NCBI GenBank assembly: GCA_937766455.1 | Contig: CALLXD010000017.1 | Coordinates: 1-63,435 of the forward strand | DNA length: 63,435 nt | Direction: 5' to 3' | From: Vicinamibacterales bacterium | GTDB taxonomy: Bacteria > Acidobacteriota > Vicinamibacteria > Vicinamibacterales > UBA8438 | Shown: positions 37,150 through 46,432 of the stretch, one piece after another | Layout: every line of letters begins with the position of its first letter | How positions within the stretch are numbered: position 1 is the first letter of the stretch | Notes under the pieces: generated by a model | The model's input: only the letters and a program-made list of their open reading frames with translations | Told to the model about the DNA's origin: nothing | Database searches by the model: none | Position numbers and translations under genes: made by a program

Positions 37150-38163
37150 CTACTTCCCGTCCAGTAAGTCTCCGAGTCCGCCCAGCACAGAACCTTCGCC
37201 CTTCCGGCGACCACCGGTTTGTGGCGCCGCCTTGTAGATGCGGTCGGCCAATCGGCTGAGCGGAAGCGATTGCAGCCACACCCGACCCGGACCGGTGAGG
37301 TGGGTGAAGAAGAGTCCTTCGCCTCCGAACAACGCGGTTTTGACGCCACCCACAAACTGGACGTCATAGCTCACGCTCGGTTGCAGCGCCACCAGGCACC
37401 CGGTGTCAACGCGTAGTGTCTCTCCAGCTTTCAAATCGACGAGATGGACCGTGCCGCCCGCGTGCAGGAAGGCGAGGCCGTCGCCCTCGAGGCGTTGCAT
37501 GATGAACCCTTCGCCACCGAAGAGTCCCACGCCGATCTTTTTCTGGAATGCGATACCGATCGAGACCCCCTTCGCCGCGCACAGGAAGGCGTCTTTCTGA
37601 CAGATGAGCTCGCCCTGCAGCTGTGAGAGATCCATCGCGAGGATCTTGCCCGCGTAGGGCGCGGCGAACGCCACCTGCTGCTTGCCAGAGCCGGTATTGC
37701 TGAAGACGGTCATAAAGAGGCTCTCGCCGGTCAGTAGCCGCTTCCCGGCGCCCATGAGCTTGTCCATGACGCCGGATTGCTGCTTGGCGCCGCCGTCGCC
37801 GAAGACGGTTTCCATCTCGATGTCGCCGGTCATATACATCATGGCGCCGGCTTCGGCGACTGCGCTCTCGCCGGGGTCGAGTTCGACTTCGACGTACTGC
37901 ATCTCAGTGCCTTCGATAGTGAAGTCGATCTCGTGAGCGGTGCGCCCCGGCGGCAGCGGTGGAGCCGGCGGGTGTCGCGCGTCGGTGCCAGGCGTGGCCA
38001 ACTGGGGAATCTCCGCTACCGCGGTCCAAGTCGACATGCCTGCCGTGAACACCAACGTGGTGCCGTCCGCGCTCCCGTTGTGGATGTTGTCGACCAGCTC
38101 GGCTTCAGACATCGGCCCGATCTGGTGTCCGTTCTTGGCCATGTACCACTGTTGTTCCGACAT
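37150..38163 (-). CDS. AIM24/TIGR00266-family protein with N-terminal GYF_2 (DUF4339) domain
   Basis: 337 residues. GYF_2 domain at 1-55 (WYMAKNGHQIGPMSEAELVD; TWTAVAEIPQL). A Pro-rich linker leads to an AIM24-type beta-helical domain (AVAEAGAMMYMTGDIEMETV, GEGFIMQRLEGDGLAFLHAG, ALFGGEGLFFTHLTGPGRVW). GYF_2 domains bind proline-rich peptides. The function of bacterial AIM24 proteins is not settled. It ends in a Gly-rich GGLGDLLDGK. Confidence 0.88.
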   Translation of the reverse strand: MSEQQWYMAKNGHQIGPMSEAELVDNIHNGSADGTTLVFTAGMSTWTAVAEIPQLATPGTDARHPPAPPLPPGRTAHEIDFTIEGTEMQYVEVELDPGESAVAEAGAMMYMTGDIEMETVFGDGGAKQQSGVMDKLMGAGKRLLTGESLFMTVFSNTGSGKQQVAFAAPYAGKILAMDLSQLQGELICQKDAFLCAAKGVSIGIAFQKKIGVGLFGGEGFIMQRLEGDGLAFLHAGGTVHLVDLKAGETLRVDTGCLVALQPSVSYDVQFVGGVKTALFGGEGLFFTHLTGPGRVWLQSLPLSRLADRIYKAAPQTGGRRKGEGSVLGGLGDLLDGK

Positions 38164-38293
38164 CTGCGCTCTCCTTTGTGGGGATTGGACGGTTCACCCA
38201 GACCAGATTATAGCGGCCGAGGCGCTGTGGTATCGTGAGGCGCCAAGCGCGGACGGCTGTCGTGCGCGCCCCTCCCGGTGAGCGAGGTCAGCC

Positions 38294-39205
38294 ATGCAAC
38301 ACGGGTCCCAACCCACGGCCGCGCGGCCTGCGGGCGACGACCGGCCCTCGGAAGGCACGGCCGTCTCGGCCGCGCGCTTCGTCCCCGAGTCCCTGTCCGA
38401 TACTGAAGATTGCGACGACTGTCTCCGGGTGCTGACCGCGCTCGAGCGGTTTGGCCAGGTCCGAGCCGTCAAGGCCTACCGGTTGCGGGTCGAACTGACC
38501 CCCCCGGTTCCGCATCTGCCCTGTCTGGACCATGAGGCGATGCTCCATGAGGGCATTGCCCCGCATGCCGCAGCGTACGTGGAGGATCGTGCGAGCGGGG
38601 AACTGCATGAAATCGTGTTGACGCCGTCGAAACGTCGGATCGAGATCGACCTGGCGTCCACGCTGCACGAGCACACGTTGGCGGGGCAGGTGCGGTTGCT
38701 AGAGCGGTTGCGCGAGCAATTTCCAGAATTCAACTATCGAGTCAATACCGTGTCCTGGTTACGCGGAGATCGGCGGGTGGCGCGGGCGTGTCGCGCGCAG
38801 GTCACGCTTCGTGAGGTGTTGACCGGCACGGAATTCGACCACATTTCGGTGGCGCTTGACCGGCTCCGCACCGTCGGGTCCTTGATGGAGAAGGAGTCTC
38901 GGGTGGCGTCGTGGAGCGTGCGCACCGTGACCGGCCCGTTTCTCGCCGTGATGGGGTTTCTCGTGTATCGAGGCGTCGCCCAATTGGCCCCAGAACTGGG
39001 GGACGGCACAGTCACACTGCTACAAGCGCTGTTGGTCGGCGCTGCTGGCGCGCTGTTCCTGTATTTTGGACTCAAGGCGGTGCATCTGACCGAGATGGCC
39101 AACCGGGTCTGGAAACGAGCGGCCGAGTACGGGTTGATTCTTTCGGAGCGCCGGCGCCTGGTAGCCGCTGAGGGTAAGGAATCGGATGGTCCTACCCGTG
39201 GGTGA
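38294..39205 (+). CDS. Membrane protein of unknown function
   Basis: 303 residues with no domain I recognise. The N-terminal 180 residues are soluble, with mixed alpha/beta character (LRVLTALERFGQVRAVKAYR). They are followed by two transmembrane helices near residues 210-260 (FLAVMGFLVYRGVAQLAP and LLQALLVGAAGALFLYFGL) and a charged tail. It overlaps the convergent VKOR gene by 14 bases. Confidence 0.65.
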   Translation: MQHGSQPTAARPAGDDRPSEGTAVSAARFVPESLSDTEDCDDCLRVLTALERFGQVRAVKAYRLRVELTPPVPHLPCLDHEAMLHEGIAPHAAAYVEDRASGELHEIVLTPSKRRIEIDLASTLHEHTLAGQVRLLERLREQFPEFNYRVNTVSWLRGDRRVARACRAQVTLREVLTGTEFDHISVALDRLRTVGSLMEKESRVASWSVRTVTGPFLAVMGFLVYRGVAQLAPELGDGTVTLLQALLVGAAGALFLYFGLKAVHLTEMANRVWKRAAEYGLILSERRRLVAAEGKESDGPTRG

Positions 39206-39605
39206 GCACGATGCCGAAGAGCGCCAGATTGACCACGTGTGACGAGAGACACAGCACGCATTTGACGCGGATCACAAACAACAGCGAGTAGGTCAGGAAC
39301 AGACCCAGCGCTACCGTGGCACCGGTTGCACCGAGCATCGCCAGGCGGATACTCGGTTCGTCGAGTCCCCCCTCAAGTGCCGCGGCTGCGAGCATCACGT
39401 AGAACACGAGTCCCAGGACGGCGTTGGGTGGACCGAAGACGCGGGCCTGAGGTGTGAACACCACCAGCGCACAGGTGTCCTCGCCCAACCGGCACACCGG
39501 CGGAATCCACCGGGTATCCGGTTTGACCCACCGAAACGTGACCCCCGTGAAGTAGCCAGAGATCAGGATTCCGATGGCGCAGAGCGTCAGCAGCACCAGA
39601 AGCAT
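39192..39605 (-). CDS. Vitamin K epoxide reductase (VKOR) family protein
   Basis: 137 residues. Four transmembrane helices and the redox centre CVLC (VKCVLCLSSHVVN) of helix 4, plus the loop cysteines CRLGEDTCA and the quinone-pocket FGPPNAVLGLVFYVML. Bacterial VKORs re-oxidise a DsbA-like thiol oxidase with quinone, replacing DsbB. No fused thioredoxin domain is present here, so the partner must be elsewhere. In line with other periplasmic thiol proteins in this window. Confidence 0.88.
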   Translation of the reverse strand: MLLVLLTLCAIGILISGYFTGVTFRWVKPDTRWIPPVCRLGEDTCALVVFTPQARVFGPPNAVLGLVFYVMLAAAALEGGLDEPSIRLAMLGATGATVALGLFLTYSLLFVIRVKCVLCLSSHVVNLALFGIVLTHG

Positions 39606-39627
39606 CGTGAGACCCTGAACCGAGCGA

Positions 39628-40392
39628 CTAGTGCAGCGGGAGTAGCAGCTGGGTGCCCGGCGCCCGCTGCACGTCGAATGTCTTCAGCGTGTAGTTGACG
39701 AAGGTGTAGTAGCCGACGAGGCCCGCGAGATCCACCAGGCCTTCGTTTCCGAACAGTCGCTGCGCGGTCTCGAACGCCTCACGGCTGAGCTTGGGTTCAT
39801 TGACCAGCTCGCGGGCGACCCGGATGATGGTCCGTTCCGGCTCGTCCAGGCCAGGGAGCGGCGCGGCGGTGAGGGGACCGCCTGAGCGCACCAGCTCGAT
39901 GATCTCGTCCTCAAGCCCCGCGGTGCGGGCCAGACCCTCGTGCGCCGACCATTCATACTGACTGTTGAGTTCGCGCGCCGTCGCCAGGATCGCCAGTTCC
40001 GTCAGCCGTTGATCCCGCTGTCCGTCGGCGCCGTACCGTAGATAGGTGCTGGCTGGGAAGATGTGCTCGGCCATCTGCGGGCTGTACATCCACATGCCAA
40101 CCGGCCCACGCAGGCCGGTGCTATATCGACTCTCGGGACGCACGATGCTGTCGAAGATCCGCTGATCGTCGGGGCCCAGGGTCTCGCGGGCCACGGTCGG
40201 GAGGCGCGCCCAGGAGTCGTCGTGGATGTCGGCCGGAATGTCGGCCGGTGTGACGTCGTGTGGAATGAAGACCTCCGAGGTGGCCGCGCTCGTTGGCTCG
40301 TCGGGCGTCTGTTCGACGGCGACCGGCGGCGGCGCGCCGCACGCCGCGATGACGGCACTGCACAGGACCAACGCGGGAACCCGTCGCGACAT
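39628..40392 (-). CDS. Carboxymuconolactone decarboxylase-fold lipoprotein
   Basis: 254 residues. A lipoprotein signal (VLCSAVIAACGAPP, lipobox Cys) is followed by a CMD/AhpD-like helical domain (LTELAILATARELNSQYEWS). The AhpD CxxC pair is absent, so peroxidase activity is unlikely; the catalytic role is unclear. Separated from the VKOR gene by 22 bases on the same strand. Confidence 0.85.
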   Translation of the reverse strand: MSRRVPALVLCSAVIAACGAPPPVAVEQTPDEPTSAATSEVFIPHDVTPADIPADIHDDSWARLPTVARETLGPDDQRIFDSIVRPESRYSTGLRGPVGMWMYSPQMAEHIFPASTYLRYGADGQRDQRLTELAILATARELNSQYEWSAHEGLARTAGLEDEIIELVRSGGPLTAAPLPGLDEPERTIIRVARELVNEPKLSREAFETAQRLFGNEGLVDLAGLVGYYTFVNYTLKTFDVQRAPGTQLLLPLH

Positions 40393-40434
40393 GAGACCTC
40401 CTTGGTGAAGATGAAACGGAATGGGCGAACCAAA

Positions 40435-41016
40435 TTATAGCGTCCAGTCAGCCAGACGGTCTCGGCAGGTGCAGAACCGGCCGAGTCGGCAGAGTGCGAC
40501 CGCGTTCGCGGTGAGGCGCCACGGCGCAAGAGCCGTTGGTGCCGGGCCGATGCCGATGGTGATGTGCGGGTCGAACCGGTCGAACGCGGAGTCCGGGCGA
40601 AAGCGGGTGACCCATCGGACGTCCGCATCGCGCGCGGGATGGTCATCCACCTGAAAGGCATCGCGGGTCCCGGTGACTTCGTGCGATTCCAATGCGCGAA
40701 GCACCCGTTCGTGGAGACGTTGCAGATCCGGGGTGGGGTTGACCACCGCAGCTTGGGATGTATGGCCGCTTCGCGCGCCAGTGATCTGCAGGTCGATTGG
40801 CGACTGACGCGCGAAGACGGGCGTGAGGTCGGCTCGCGCCGCCTCGACACCGTCCAGGTCGACAAAATGCTGTCCGAGGGTGACGTGCGGGTGGTGCGTG
40901 TCGTCAAACCGAAACCCGCGACCGGCCGTGGCGGGATACACGGCGTTCAGCCGTTGAAGCCGGCGCCGGGCGGCCGGTGGAAGGAGGATCGCGACGTCGA
41001 CCGCGATCGGTCTCAT
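40435..41016 (-). CDS. 2'-5' RNA ligase-like 2H phosphoesterase
   Basis: 193 residues. Both 2H motifs are present: HPHVTLGQ (about residues 42-49) and DPHITIGI (about 149-156). Members hydrolyse or ligate 2',5'-phosphodiester or cyclic phosphates of RNA; the true substrate is open. It starts six bases after the small ORF at 41023-41286, so both are probably in one operon. Confidence 0.85.
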   Translation of the reverse strand: MRPIAVDVAILLPPAARRRLQRLNAVYPATAGRGFRFDDTHHPHVTLGQHFVDLDGVEAARADLTPVFARQSPIDLQITGARSGHTSQAAVVNPTPDLQRLHERVLRALESHEVTGTRDAFQVDDHPARDADVRWVTRFRPDSAFDRFDPHITIGIGPAPTALAPWRLTANAVALCRLGRFCTCRDRLADWTL

Positions 41017-41022
41017 CGCCCG

Positions 41023-41286
41023 CTATCGATGGAAGTGCCCTGAGCGGACGGCGCGTCGTCGTGACGTCGACGTCCCCGTCGGGACGACCGGTGTCCACCC
41101 TGACCGGGTCAGGTCGGCTTGCATCCGGACGGTGGCGTCATACAACGCCGACCGCGTGGCCACCTGTTCCGAATGCACCGTGCCGCCTGGGTCGCGGCGG
41201 ACCAGACGAAAACCATCGTCACCGGGTTCGCACCAGACGGTCACTGGTTGGTCCGAGGGTCGGTTCGGGTTCAAGAATTGCACCAT
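41023..41286 (-). CDS. Small protein of unknown function
   Basis: 87 residues, no recognised domain. The sequence has a compact alpha/beta look (VTVWCEPGDDGFRLVRRDP; ALYDATVRMQADLTRSGW) ending in a basic tail. The 6-base spacing to the 2H gene supports reality. Confidence 0.55.
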   Translation of the reverse strand: MVQFLNPNRPSDQPVTVWCEPGDDGFRLVRRDPGGTVHSEQVATRSALYDATVRMQADLTRSGWTPVVPTGTSTSRRRAVRSGHFHR

Positions 41287-41346
41287 GATACCGGGGTATC
41301 GGACGTTCGACGGACGGCCGATAGTCCCCCCCCGGCGTGCTCACGG

Positions 41347-42411
41347 TCAGGCCGAGTCCAGCGGCCCCAGGATGGCGTCCAGCGCGGCGATCAGCGTCTG
41401 CTGCTCGGCGCGTGTGCCAACCGTGATGCGGAGCACCTCGACCAGCGCCGGCTCGTCGAAATAGCGCACGAGGATGCCCTGGCGCTCCAACTCCCGGTGG
41501 ACACGGGCAGCGTCGCCGTGTGGGGGGCGCACCAGCACGAAATTGGCCTGACTCGGCCACACCCGACAGCCAAGCCGTTGCAGCGCCTCGGTCAGTTGCG
41601 CGCGGTTGCGCTGAATCCGGGCCACGGTGGTGGCCGTGTGAGCCGTGTCCAGAATGGCGGCGCTCCCCACGGACGCGGCCACCGCGCCAACGTTGTAACT
41701 GTCTTTGACCTTGGCCAGGCCTTCGAGCAGGGTAGGGTGGGCAATCGCATAACCCAACCGCAGGCCGGCGAGCGCATGGCTCTTCGAGAGCGTGCGCAAG
41801 ATCACCAGGTTCGGATGTGTTTCGAGCAGGGCGAGAGCGTCCTCCTCGGCGAAGGCGGCATAGGCTTCGTCAACGACCAGGACGCCGTCGAGTGCGTTGG
41901 CCAGCGCGCTGAGACGTTCGTGTGACGCCACGGTGCCTGAGGGGCTGTTGGGATTGGCGACAAACGTGAGCGCGCCAGCGGCCGCCGCCAGGCGGTCGAC
42001 CGGCAGCGCGAAGTCGGTGTCGAATGGCACCTCAACGACCGGGGCGTCCTGAATCGCCGCGAGCGTCCGGTACAAGACGTAGGTCGGTGTGGGGTACACC
42101 ACCGGTCGACCCGGCCCCGCCGTGGCCCGAACCAGTAGTGTGAGGAGATCGTCGCTGCCGTTGCCAGCCAGCACCCATGTGGGGTCGACGCCCAGTACGC
42201 TGGCGGCGGCCCGGCGGAACTCATCGCCGAATGGATGCGGGTAGCGACGAAGTTGATCCGGGTCGAGGGCGCGCAGCGCCTCAACGGCGCTGGGGCTCGG
42301 GGGATACGGATTCTCGTTTGTGTTCAGTTTGATGACGCGCGCACCGGCGGCCGGTTGTCGGCCCGGAGTGTAGGCGCGCAGCGAGTCGATGGTGGGGCGG
42401 AACAATGACAC
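41347..42411 (-). CDS. hisC: Histidinol-phosphate aminotransferase
   Basis: 354 residues, full length. PLP enzyme of fold type I converting imidazole-acetol phosphate and Glu to histidinol phosphate. Typical start SLFRPTIDSLRAYTPGRQP and LNTNENPYPPSP; substrate loop GNGSDDLLTLLV; PLP-Lys in RTLSKSHALAGLRLGY; carboxylate Arg in VLRITVGT. GTG 42411 was chosen; the open frame further upstream is not family-like. No other his genes are nearby. Confidence 0.93.
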   Translation of the reverse strand: MSLFRPTIDSLRAYTPGRQPAAGARVIKLNTNENPYPPSPSAVEALRALDPDQLRRYPHPFGDEFRRAAASVLGVDPTWVLAGNGSDDLLTLLVRATAGPGRPVVYPTPTYVLYRTLAAIQDAPVVEVPFDTDFALPVDRLAAAAGALTFVANPNSPSGTVASHERLSALANALDGVLVVDEAYAAFAEEDALALLETHPNLVILRTLSKSHALAGLRLGYAIAHPTLLEGLAKVKDSYNVGAVAASVGSAAILDTAHTATTVARIQRNRAQLTEALQRLGCRVWPSQANFVLVRPPHGDAARVHRELERQGILVRYFDEPALVEVLRITVGTRAEQQTLIAALDAILGPLDSA

Positions 42412-42445
42412 GGGACTTGGGCTTGGGGATGATGATGCTGAGAGG

Positions 42446-42928
42446 TCAGCGGGTCCAGTCGAAGGTGTCTGCCGCCGTGACGACTTTCGACGAACCGAGC
42501 ACTGTGATGTTGTCGCCCATGAGTGCCTCGCCGAAGGCGCCGTACCGCGTGCTGATGTCAGTCGGCTGCGTCGCGATGGGGAATTGCACTTCGACTCGCA
42601 CGCTTCCCTTGGGCCAGTAGGTGGTATTGAGCCGCGCGCCATACTGGCCGTCGAGCACGACAGCGGTTCCGTCGGACATGAGATTTTGTGCTGGCCACTC
42701 GCTCGGCGGCAGTTCGTTCGCGACCGCGTGGGTGACCCGGTAGGACAACACGGCACCGTCTGGCAGATCGGTCGTGCCGTCTAGACGGAGCTCCCGCCAG
42801 GCCGACGTAGGAGCCACGGTCAGCACCACCGCCTCCGTTCCCGATGGTTCCGGGGTGACGGCTCCCTTTGTGCTCGGCTCAGCGCAGGCCGCGATGGCGC
42901 AGCAGAGCACGGCGGTTGTTCCTCGCAT
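42446..42928 (-). CDS. Lipoprotein of unknown function
   Basis: 160 residues. Lipobox AIAACAEP near residue 14, then a beta-rich domain (VLTVAPTSAWRELRLDGTTD; YWPKGSVRVEVQFPI). No known family is recognised. The frame also permits ATG at 42943, just upstream. Located between hisC and the small Zn-ribbon gene. Confidence 0.7.
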   Translation of the reverse strand: MRGTTAVLCCAIAACAEPSTKGAVTPEPSGTEAVVLTVAPTSAWRELRLDGTTDLPDGAVLSYRVTHAVANELPPSEWPAQNLMSDGTAVVLDGQYGARLNTTYWPKGSVRVEVQFPIATQPTDISTRYGAFGEALMGDNITVLGSSKVVTAADTFDWTR

Positions 42929-43207
42929 TCTCACTGGCGTCATTATACGGCGCGACGTATTGGCACTGGCACGTGTCTGGCGCTGGGCGTCGGCCGCCGG
43001 TCATGGACAGAACGGCGCCGCCGCGGTGCGGGAGGGCCGCCGTTCGGTGCGGTCGCTGTGTTGCGTGGCGTTGGCAGATGACATACTGTGGGCCTCATAG
43101 TGCGGAGTTCACGCATCCGCCGCAGACGCACGGTTCGATGACGCGTCTGCAGCCGGTGCACCGGCTTGGCGTCCGTGGTTGGCCCAAGCCGAACGTGGTG
43201 TGGACCG

Positions 43208-43468
43208 ATGCAGACCACCTGTGTGTTTTGCGGGCGGCGTACGTCGCACGAGTCCGTGCGGAGCCTTGGTGGTGCGTGGTATCGGTGTAACAGTTGCAAC
43301 CATGCGTGGCGTGGATTCAAGGCGTACTGCATCTCGGTCATTACGAATGTGTGGTGGCCGATCAAGAGGCCCTGGGCGCCCGCCGCAAGACCGAGTCCGC
43401 TGTCCGGCGCGAAAGTGGCGCCACGTCAGACCCGGCCGCCGGAACGGCAACCTGATCGTCGGCCGTGA
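43208..43468 (+). CDS. Small zinc-ribbon protein
   Basis: 86 residues. Two CxxC knuckles: CVFCGRRTSHES and YRCNSCNHAWRGF, spaced as in a zinc ribbon. Beyond residue 35 the sequence loses character. There is no strong ribosome-binding site. Zinc ribbons bind nucleic acids or proteins; the role is unknown. Confidence 0.55.
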   Translation: MQTTCVFCGRRTSHESVRSLGGAWYRCNSCNHAWRGFKAYCISVITNVWWPIKRPWAPAARPSPLSGAKVAPRQTRPPERQPDRRP

Positions 43469-43520
43469 ATACCGGTCTCAACCTTCCAGCGGTCTGAGCG
43501 TTTCGAGGGGCATAGAGTAG

Positions 43521-43820
43521 ATGGCTGATCAATCTCCTGACCGGCTCGAGCCGGTACGCCGGCTCGTCGCGGCCGCCGAAGATTCTCCACTGCGTGAACT
43601 GGTCTCCGCGACGCTGAGCATTCTGCAAGAGGACACCAAGCTGGTGCTCGACCAGACGCATATTGCCCGCGATATCGCCGCCCGGACGTCGTCGGGCGAT
43701 TGGTTCTCGAACACCGAGTTGCGAGAGATCGGGGCGGACGCGGAGTTTTTCTTGCGCAATTACAAGCAGCAACGGGAAGCACTCAAAGGCCTGCAGGCAG
43801 CGCTGGGCGGCGACGACTGA
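43521..43820 (+). CDS. Small helical protein of unknown function
   Basis: 99 residues, all-helical by eye (RRLVAAAEDSPLRELVSATL; REIGADAEFFLRNYKQQREA). GAGG lies upstream of ATG 43521. No recognised domain. It may belong with the zinc-ribbon gene just before it. Confidence 0.6.
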   Translation: MADQSPDRLEPVRRLVAAAEDSPLRELVSATLSILQEDTKLVLDQTHIARDIAARTSSGDWFSNTELREIGADAEFFLRNYKQQREALKGLQAALGGDD

Positions 43821-43855
43821 GCCCGCGTCGTTGCGTGTGTTGCAGGCGATGTCCG

Positions 43856-44596
43856 CTACGACGCGGGGTGTGACGCGGCGCGTTGCAGTCGTTCGATGCG
43901 TTCCGTGACGGGCGGATGCGTCGAGAGATAGGTACCCAGTCCAGACGTCTCGGGTTCGGCCTCAAGCGACCGCAGCCGTTCGAACAGGCGGACGGCACCT
44001 GCGGTATCGAATCCGGCGGCACGGGTCAGCAGGACACCCAGATCGTCCGCCTCGAATTCCTGTTCGTGGGAGTAGGCTCGTTCCAACCACTCCACCCCCA
44101 CCTTGCGGAGCCAGGGGCCAATCGTGCCCCGACCAGGCGCCGCCATCGAGGCGGCCGCGAACGCGGCCTGCCGCAACACGCGGTTGATGGCGTGTCGACG
44201 AATGACATGGGCCATTTCATGGCCGATCACGAACGCCAACTCATCGCTATCGCGGTCGCACAGATCGGTCAACGCCTTCGTGACAAAAATGAAACCGCCC
44301 GGTAGGGCGTATGCCGTCGGCTGGTCGTCGCCCAGCAGTCCGACCGCGAAGCGGTGCTGCTTGTTGCGGACCACCGCGGCCAGCCGCTCGCGGGTGTCAT
44401 CGAGCAGGCGTTGGAGTTCCGGGTCGGCCTCGACCCCGCTGCGCGATTGCACAACGGTCGCCATTTCTCGGCCGACGCCGTATTCCGCCTGGATCGCGGC
44501 CTCGTCGTTACCGGTCAACGAACTCCACATCCACTGGACCTTCCGGGCCTTGGCGCCGGCCAAGCGACCCAGCCGGTAGAAGGAACTCTCGGTCAT
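43856..44596 (-). CDS. M48-family metalloprotease
   Basis: 246 residues from ATG 44596 (the frame runs to 44647). Zinc site GHEMAHVIRRH and the third ligand Glu in SHEQEFEADDLGV. C-terminal STHPPVTERIERLQ is the M48 ending. Related to Oma1/BepA-type quality-control proteases. No signal peptide is clear. Confidence 0.88.
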   Translation of the reverse strand: MTESSFYRLGRLAGAKARKVQWMWSSLTGNDEAAIQAEYGVGREMATVVQSRSGVEADPELQRLLDDTRERLAAVVRNKQHRFAVGLLGDDQPTAYALPGGFIFVTKALTDLCDRDSDELAFVIGHEMAHVIRRHAINRVLRQAAFAAASMAAPGRGTIGPWLRKVGVEWLERAYSHEQEFEADDLGVLLTRAAGFDTAGAVRLFERLRSLEAEPETSGLGTYLSTHPPVTERIERLQRAASHPAS

Positions 44597-44930
44597 GAGG
44601 GTATCGAGGAGGATCCGGTCACCCCCGCGGCGGGTGATGCGATCCACGTGGCGCAGGCCGGTGCGTGCCCGTACGATCTGAGCGCAGGTGCGAGCGGCGC
44701 GTGCTGGTTATTCCGCAGCCGTTGACCCGATCCACAGATACACTGTCCGCGCAGACTCGCCGCCCCGGCGATGAACTGTCGGCGCGGCCAGGCGTCGCTG
44801 AAGGTTGCGTGCGGAAGTCGAGGAGACGTTGCGCGGCGGAAGTGGCGCCGTGGTGCACTACGTCCGCCACTGGGGAACCCGGGGCGTTCCGCACCAGCGC
44901 CGCCTCTGCCGCGCACAACGTAGCCGTACC
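44597..44930. other. Intergenic region
   Basis: About 330 bases between the M48 gene and the matrixin-like gene, GC-rich. Open frames on both strands show no domain. Nothing else is seen. Confidence 0.35.
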
Positions 44931-45693
44931 TCAGGACCGGGAGCCAGCACCTGAGCCCGTTGCGCCGGGTGCTGGGCCCGGTCGGCCGTAATTCGTCAGC
45001 ACACCCGCAATGTCGTCGACCTGCAGTACATCGGTGTCGCTGATAAATGCGTTCATGATGGCCGCGACTGTCTGACCGATGTCGTCGGGATGACCCATGC
45101 CCCAGGCGTGTCCTATCTCGTGGGTCACGACCCGCCCCAAGTCAACTGCGCCGACCGGACCTTCCGGAACTCGGACCCAGGGTGAGTGGTCCTGGGTAGC
45201 AGTTGAACTTCTTGGCGTTGTTGACGGCGATGTCGGATTCGACCGATCTTCCGATCCCACCCCCAGGAGGAGTGATGGTCCATGACTGCGCCACGGCGAG
45301 TGTGCTCTCGCCGAATGGTGTGCTGAAGAGGTCGTCGGCGAAGAACATGCTGTTGACCATGTCTGGCGCGCCTGGGGTCGTGGTCGCCGGGACAGGGGCA
45401 AAACTGACCCCCGCCGGTGCGAGGACGGCGTTCCACGCGGCGAATGACGGGGCGACGCATTCATCCCAGCTCCCGGCCCCGTTGGCGAGTCCTGGTGCGG
45501 GGCCCAAGCCCGATTCCCAAATGACCGTGCCCGGGGGCCATGCGCGGCCAAGCAGATTGAAGGCGACCAGCGAGTGGGTCACCGATACCACCGCCACGCC
45601 GGCGACGACGAGCATTGCCATTCGAACGGTCTTGGGTATCTGATTTCGCCTCACGACAGGGGTCTGGCCCTGCGACAGATCACTGCGTGACAT
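44931..45693 (-). CDS. Secreted matrixin-like metalloprotease, frameshifted
   Basis: N-terminal membrane/signal segment MAMLVVAGVAVVSVTHSLVA, central Trp-rich region, then KKFNCYPG at about 45195. There the frame moves by one to PWVRVPEGPVGAVDLGRVVT and HEIGHAWGMGHPDD. HExxHxxGxxH is the zinc signature of the metzincin/M10 clan. About 250 residues when joined. It overlaps the gene upstream by 14 bases. The single indel is probably a read error. Confidence 0.78.
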
Positions 45694-46251
45694 TATTGAT
45701 GGCCTCTCTGAAAGCAGTTAGGGACATCGTGGGAATAGCCACGGGGCTGACCGTGACCGTCGCGCCGATCTGTCCAACGGCAGAGAACGCGCGGCGGTCG
45801 TGCAACGTCACGTAGTCGGTGCCATCAGGCGCGGTGTTGATTGGAAACTCGCCCTGGAAGTGACCAACAACGGGGCTGATCGCCCGTTCGCCTGATACGA
45901 AGAGCACGGCGCGGTCGCCGAGCTCGAACGTCGGGACCCCCGACACCTCCATGGTGGTGTCACGTCGACCAATGGTGCCGCCCCGAGAAACTCCAGCGGC
46001 AGCAACAGTGCGGTCCAGGCCCTTAGAGCGTGTCGCTCACCCGGAACGTGACCCGGGTCACGATGGCCCGGGACGCCCCGCTCGTCACCCACTCCGCCCG
46101 CGCGTCGATGGCCTCCGCCACCACGATGGTGTCGGCCGCGGCCACGATCTCCGCGAAACTCATCGGTAATGACTTCTTGCGCGCTCGCGCTGCCGGTCAT
46201 CGCCAGCGCCGCGCCGCAGGCAAGTCCCAGCCCTCGAATCTGTCGGTACAT
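45680..46251 (-). CDS. Secreted protein of unknown function, several frameshifts
   Basis: Signal peptide LACGAALAMTGSASAQ at 46251-46180. Then, in another frame, MSFAEIVAAADTIVVAEAID and WVTSGASRAIVTRVTFRVSD, and finally MEVSGVPTFELGDRAVLFVS to AINNVTQ. Reading across at least three indels between 46170 and 45960 gives about 190 residues. The domain is not recognised. It precedes the matrixin-like gene with overlap; the two are likely co-expressed. Confidence 0.65.
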
Positions 46252-46432
46252 GACGTTCTCTCCGTGTGGCGGGAGAGCGGCGGGCGGGCTGACTTAGTCG
46301 AGTGGACCGCCTTCGTGCCACTGCTCCGATGATGAGGGATTTTACCATCGCCACAGGTCAACCGGGAACCGACCTGTCTGATGCGACGAGATGTTCAGGT
46401 GGTATTGTGTGGCCACCCTCGGAGCGCTCGCG

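Noticed and set aside
42940-42945. TATAAT-like string before the lipoprotein gene as a promoter
   Set aside because: No matching -35 element was found; the match overlaps an alternative start codon.
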